Source of the DNA: Oscillospiraceae bacterium
Lineage (GTDB): Bacteria > Bacillota > Clostridia > Oscillospirales > CAG-272
Length of the DNA: 33,923 nucleotides
Assembly: GCA_015063485.1 (NCBI GenBank)
Contig: SVUA01000017.1
Location: 1-33,923 of the forward strand
Direction: 5' to 3'
A program made the position numbers and the translations under genes. Below are positions 33,581-33,923 of this stretch, in pieces; positions within the stretch are counted from its first letter, which is position 1, and the number at the start of each line of letters is the position of its first letter. A model generated the notes under the pieces. It saw only the letters and a program-made list of their open reading frames with translations. It did not search any database and was not told the origin of the DNA.

Positions 33581-33923
33581 ATGAAAGAAAACTTTTTAGT
33601 TGATTTATCAAAGCAATTCGCTGTGGATATCGTCAATCTTTGCACCAATATCAAAGAAAACCGCAAAAGCAATGTTTTGCTAAACCAAATATTACGAAGT
33701 GGCACAAGTATTGGCGCAAATATTCACGAAGCCAACTACGCTGCAAGTAAGGCGGATTTTATAAACAAATTCCAAATAGCATTGAAAGAATGCTATGAAA
33801 CAGACTATTGGCTCGGTCTGTTCAAAGATACGCACATGATAACCGAGGAAGAATATAAGGATATGTTCGCAAAATGCAGTAAGATACGCAAACTGCTCAT
33901 CGCTTCCATCACCACCGCAAAGG
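33581..33923 (+). CDS. Four-helix-bundle protein, S23/23S-rRNA-IVS type (partial)
   Basis: ATG 33581 lies 8 bases after GAGG (33570-33573); the frame is open to the window edge (114 codons, close to the usual ~120). The family hallmark is obvious: LLNQILRSGTSIGANIHEAN followed by ASKADFINKFQIALKE and ETDYWLGLF, then a fourth helix FAKCSKIRKLLIASITTAK. Members are encoded within 23S rRNA intervening sequences of some bacteria, as free-standing genes, and as relatives of the Avd accessory protein of diversity-generating retroelements; they form basic pentamers that may bind nucleic acid. No reverse transcriptase gene is visible here. A/T-rich codons contrast with rlmD. It directly follows hairpin array 2. 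Confidence 0.9.
   Translation, partial: MKENFLVDLSKQFAVDIVNLCTNIKENRKSNVLLNQILRSGTSIGANIHEANYAASKADFINKFQIALKECYETDYWLGLFKDTHMITEEEYKDMFAKCSKIRKLLIASITTAK

Noticed and set aside
33581-33923. Diversity-generating retroelement (Avd-like accessory gene)
   Set aside because: The four-helix-bundle protein is Avd-related, but no reverse transcriptase, template repeat or variable repeat is visible up to the window edge.

Overview
The window looks like a chromosomal segment of a gut-type, sugar-degrading member of the Clostridia (Bacillota). Evidence: strong AAAGGAGG-type ribosome binding sites, many vegetative promoters with exact 17-base spacing, a K+-dependent membrane pyrophosphatase, hemolysin III, U32/DUF3656, LepA, a trmK-nif3 operon, a Cys-rich clostridial membrane micropeptide, and several cytoplasmic glycosidases and Gfo/Idh/MocA oxidoreductases. 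No rRNA, tRNA, CRISPR array, transposase or integrase gene was seen. Family names come from motif recognition, not from searches.

Layout. 1-4444: end of a beta-helix protein, a Gfo C-terminal-domain-like protein and a Gfo oxidoreductase in one overlapping operon, then a GH94-type phosphorylase. 4445-5620: an AT-rich accessory patch with a hairpin array, a nonsense-interrupted small ORF and an orphan gene. 5637-8384: cytoplasmic Cu/Zn superoxide dismutase convergent with hppA. 8596-11318: AraC-type regulator convergent with a TIM-barrel-like protein plus Gfo pair. 11522-16285: hpt, a small membrane protein, a lipoprotein gene lying between two copies of a 29-bp direct repeat, an NSS-type Na+ symporter, a small structured element (A) and hemolysin III. 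16364-22248: U32 protein, then an MBL hydrolase and a GH106-like glycosidase on the minus strand. 22749-27249: a surface protein with a GGCGSS tail, lepA, and a third Gfo gene. 27262-29070: a 29-residue peptide whose ribosome binding site sits in a 16-bp inverted repeat, then a GH3 glycosidase. 29200-29446: element B, sharing both ends with element A. 29602-33389: DUF1858 protein, trmK, nif3, a PPP-like phosphatase and an RlmD-type methyltransferase. 33358-33560: a second hairpin array, directly followed by a four-helix-bundle (S23/IVP-type) gene cut by the window edge.

How the genes work together: the GH94, GH106 and GH3 enzymes lack signal peptides, so they probably process imported oligosaccharides in the cytoplasm, with the Gfo enzymes oxidising the resulting sugars or polyols. 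The trmK-rlmD block is tRNA/rRNA modification and housekeeping.

The best candidates for undescribed biology are: (1) the two hairpin arrays built on one plan, hairpins separated by a short word whose orientation flips halfway, one of them next to a four-helix-bundle gene; (2) the A/B element pair with almost identical ends and unrelated, highly folded interiors; (3) the structured leader over the 29-residue peptide; (4) the 29-bp direct repeat around the lipoprotein gene.
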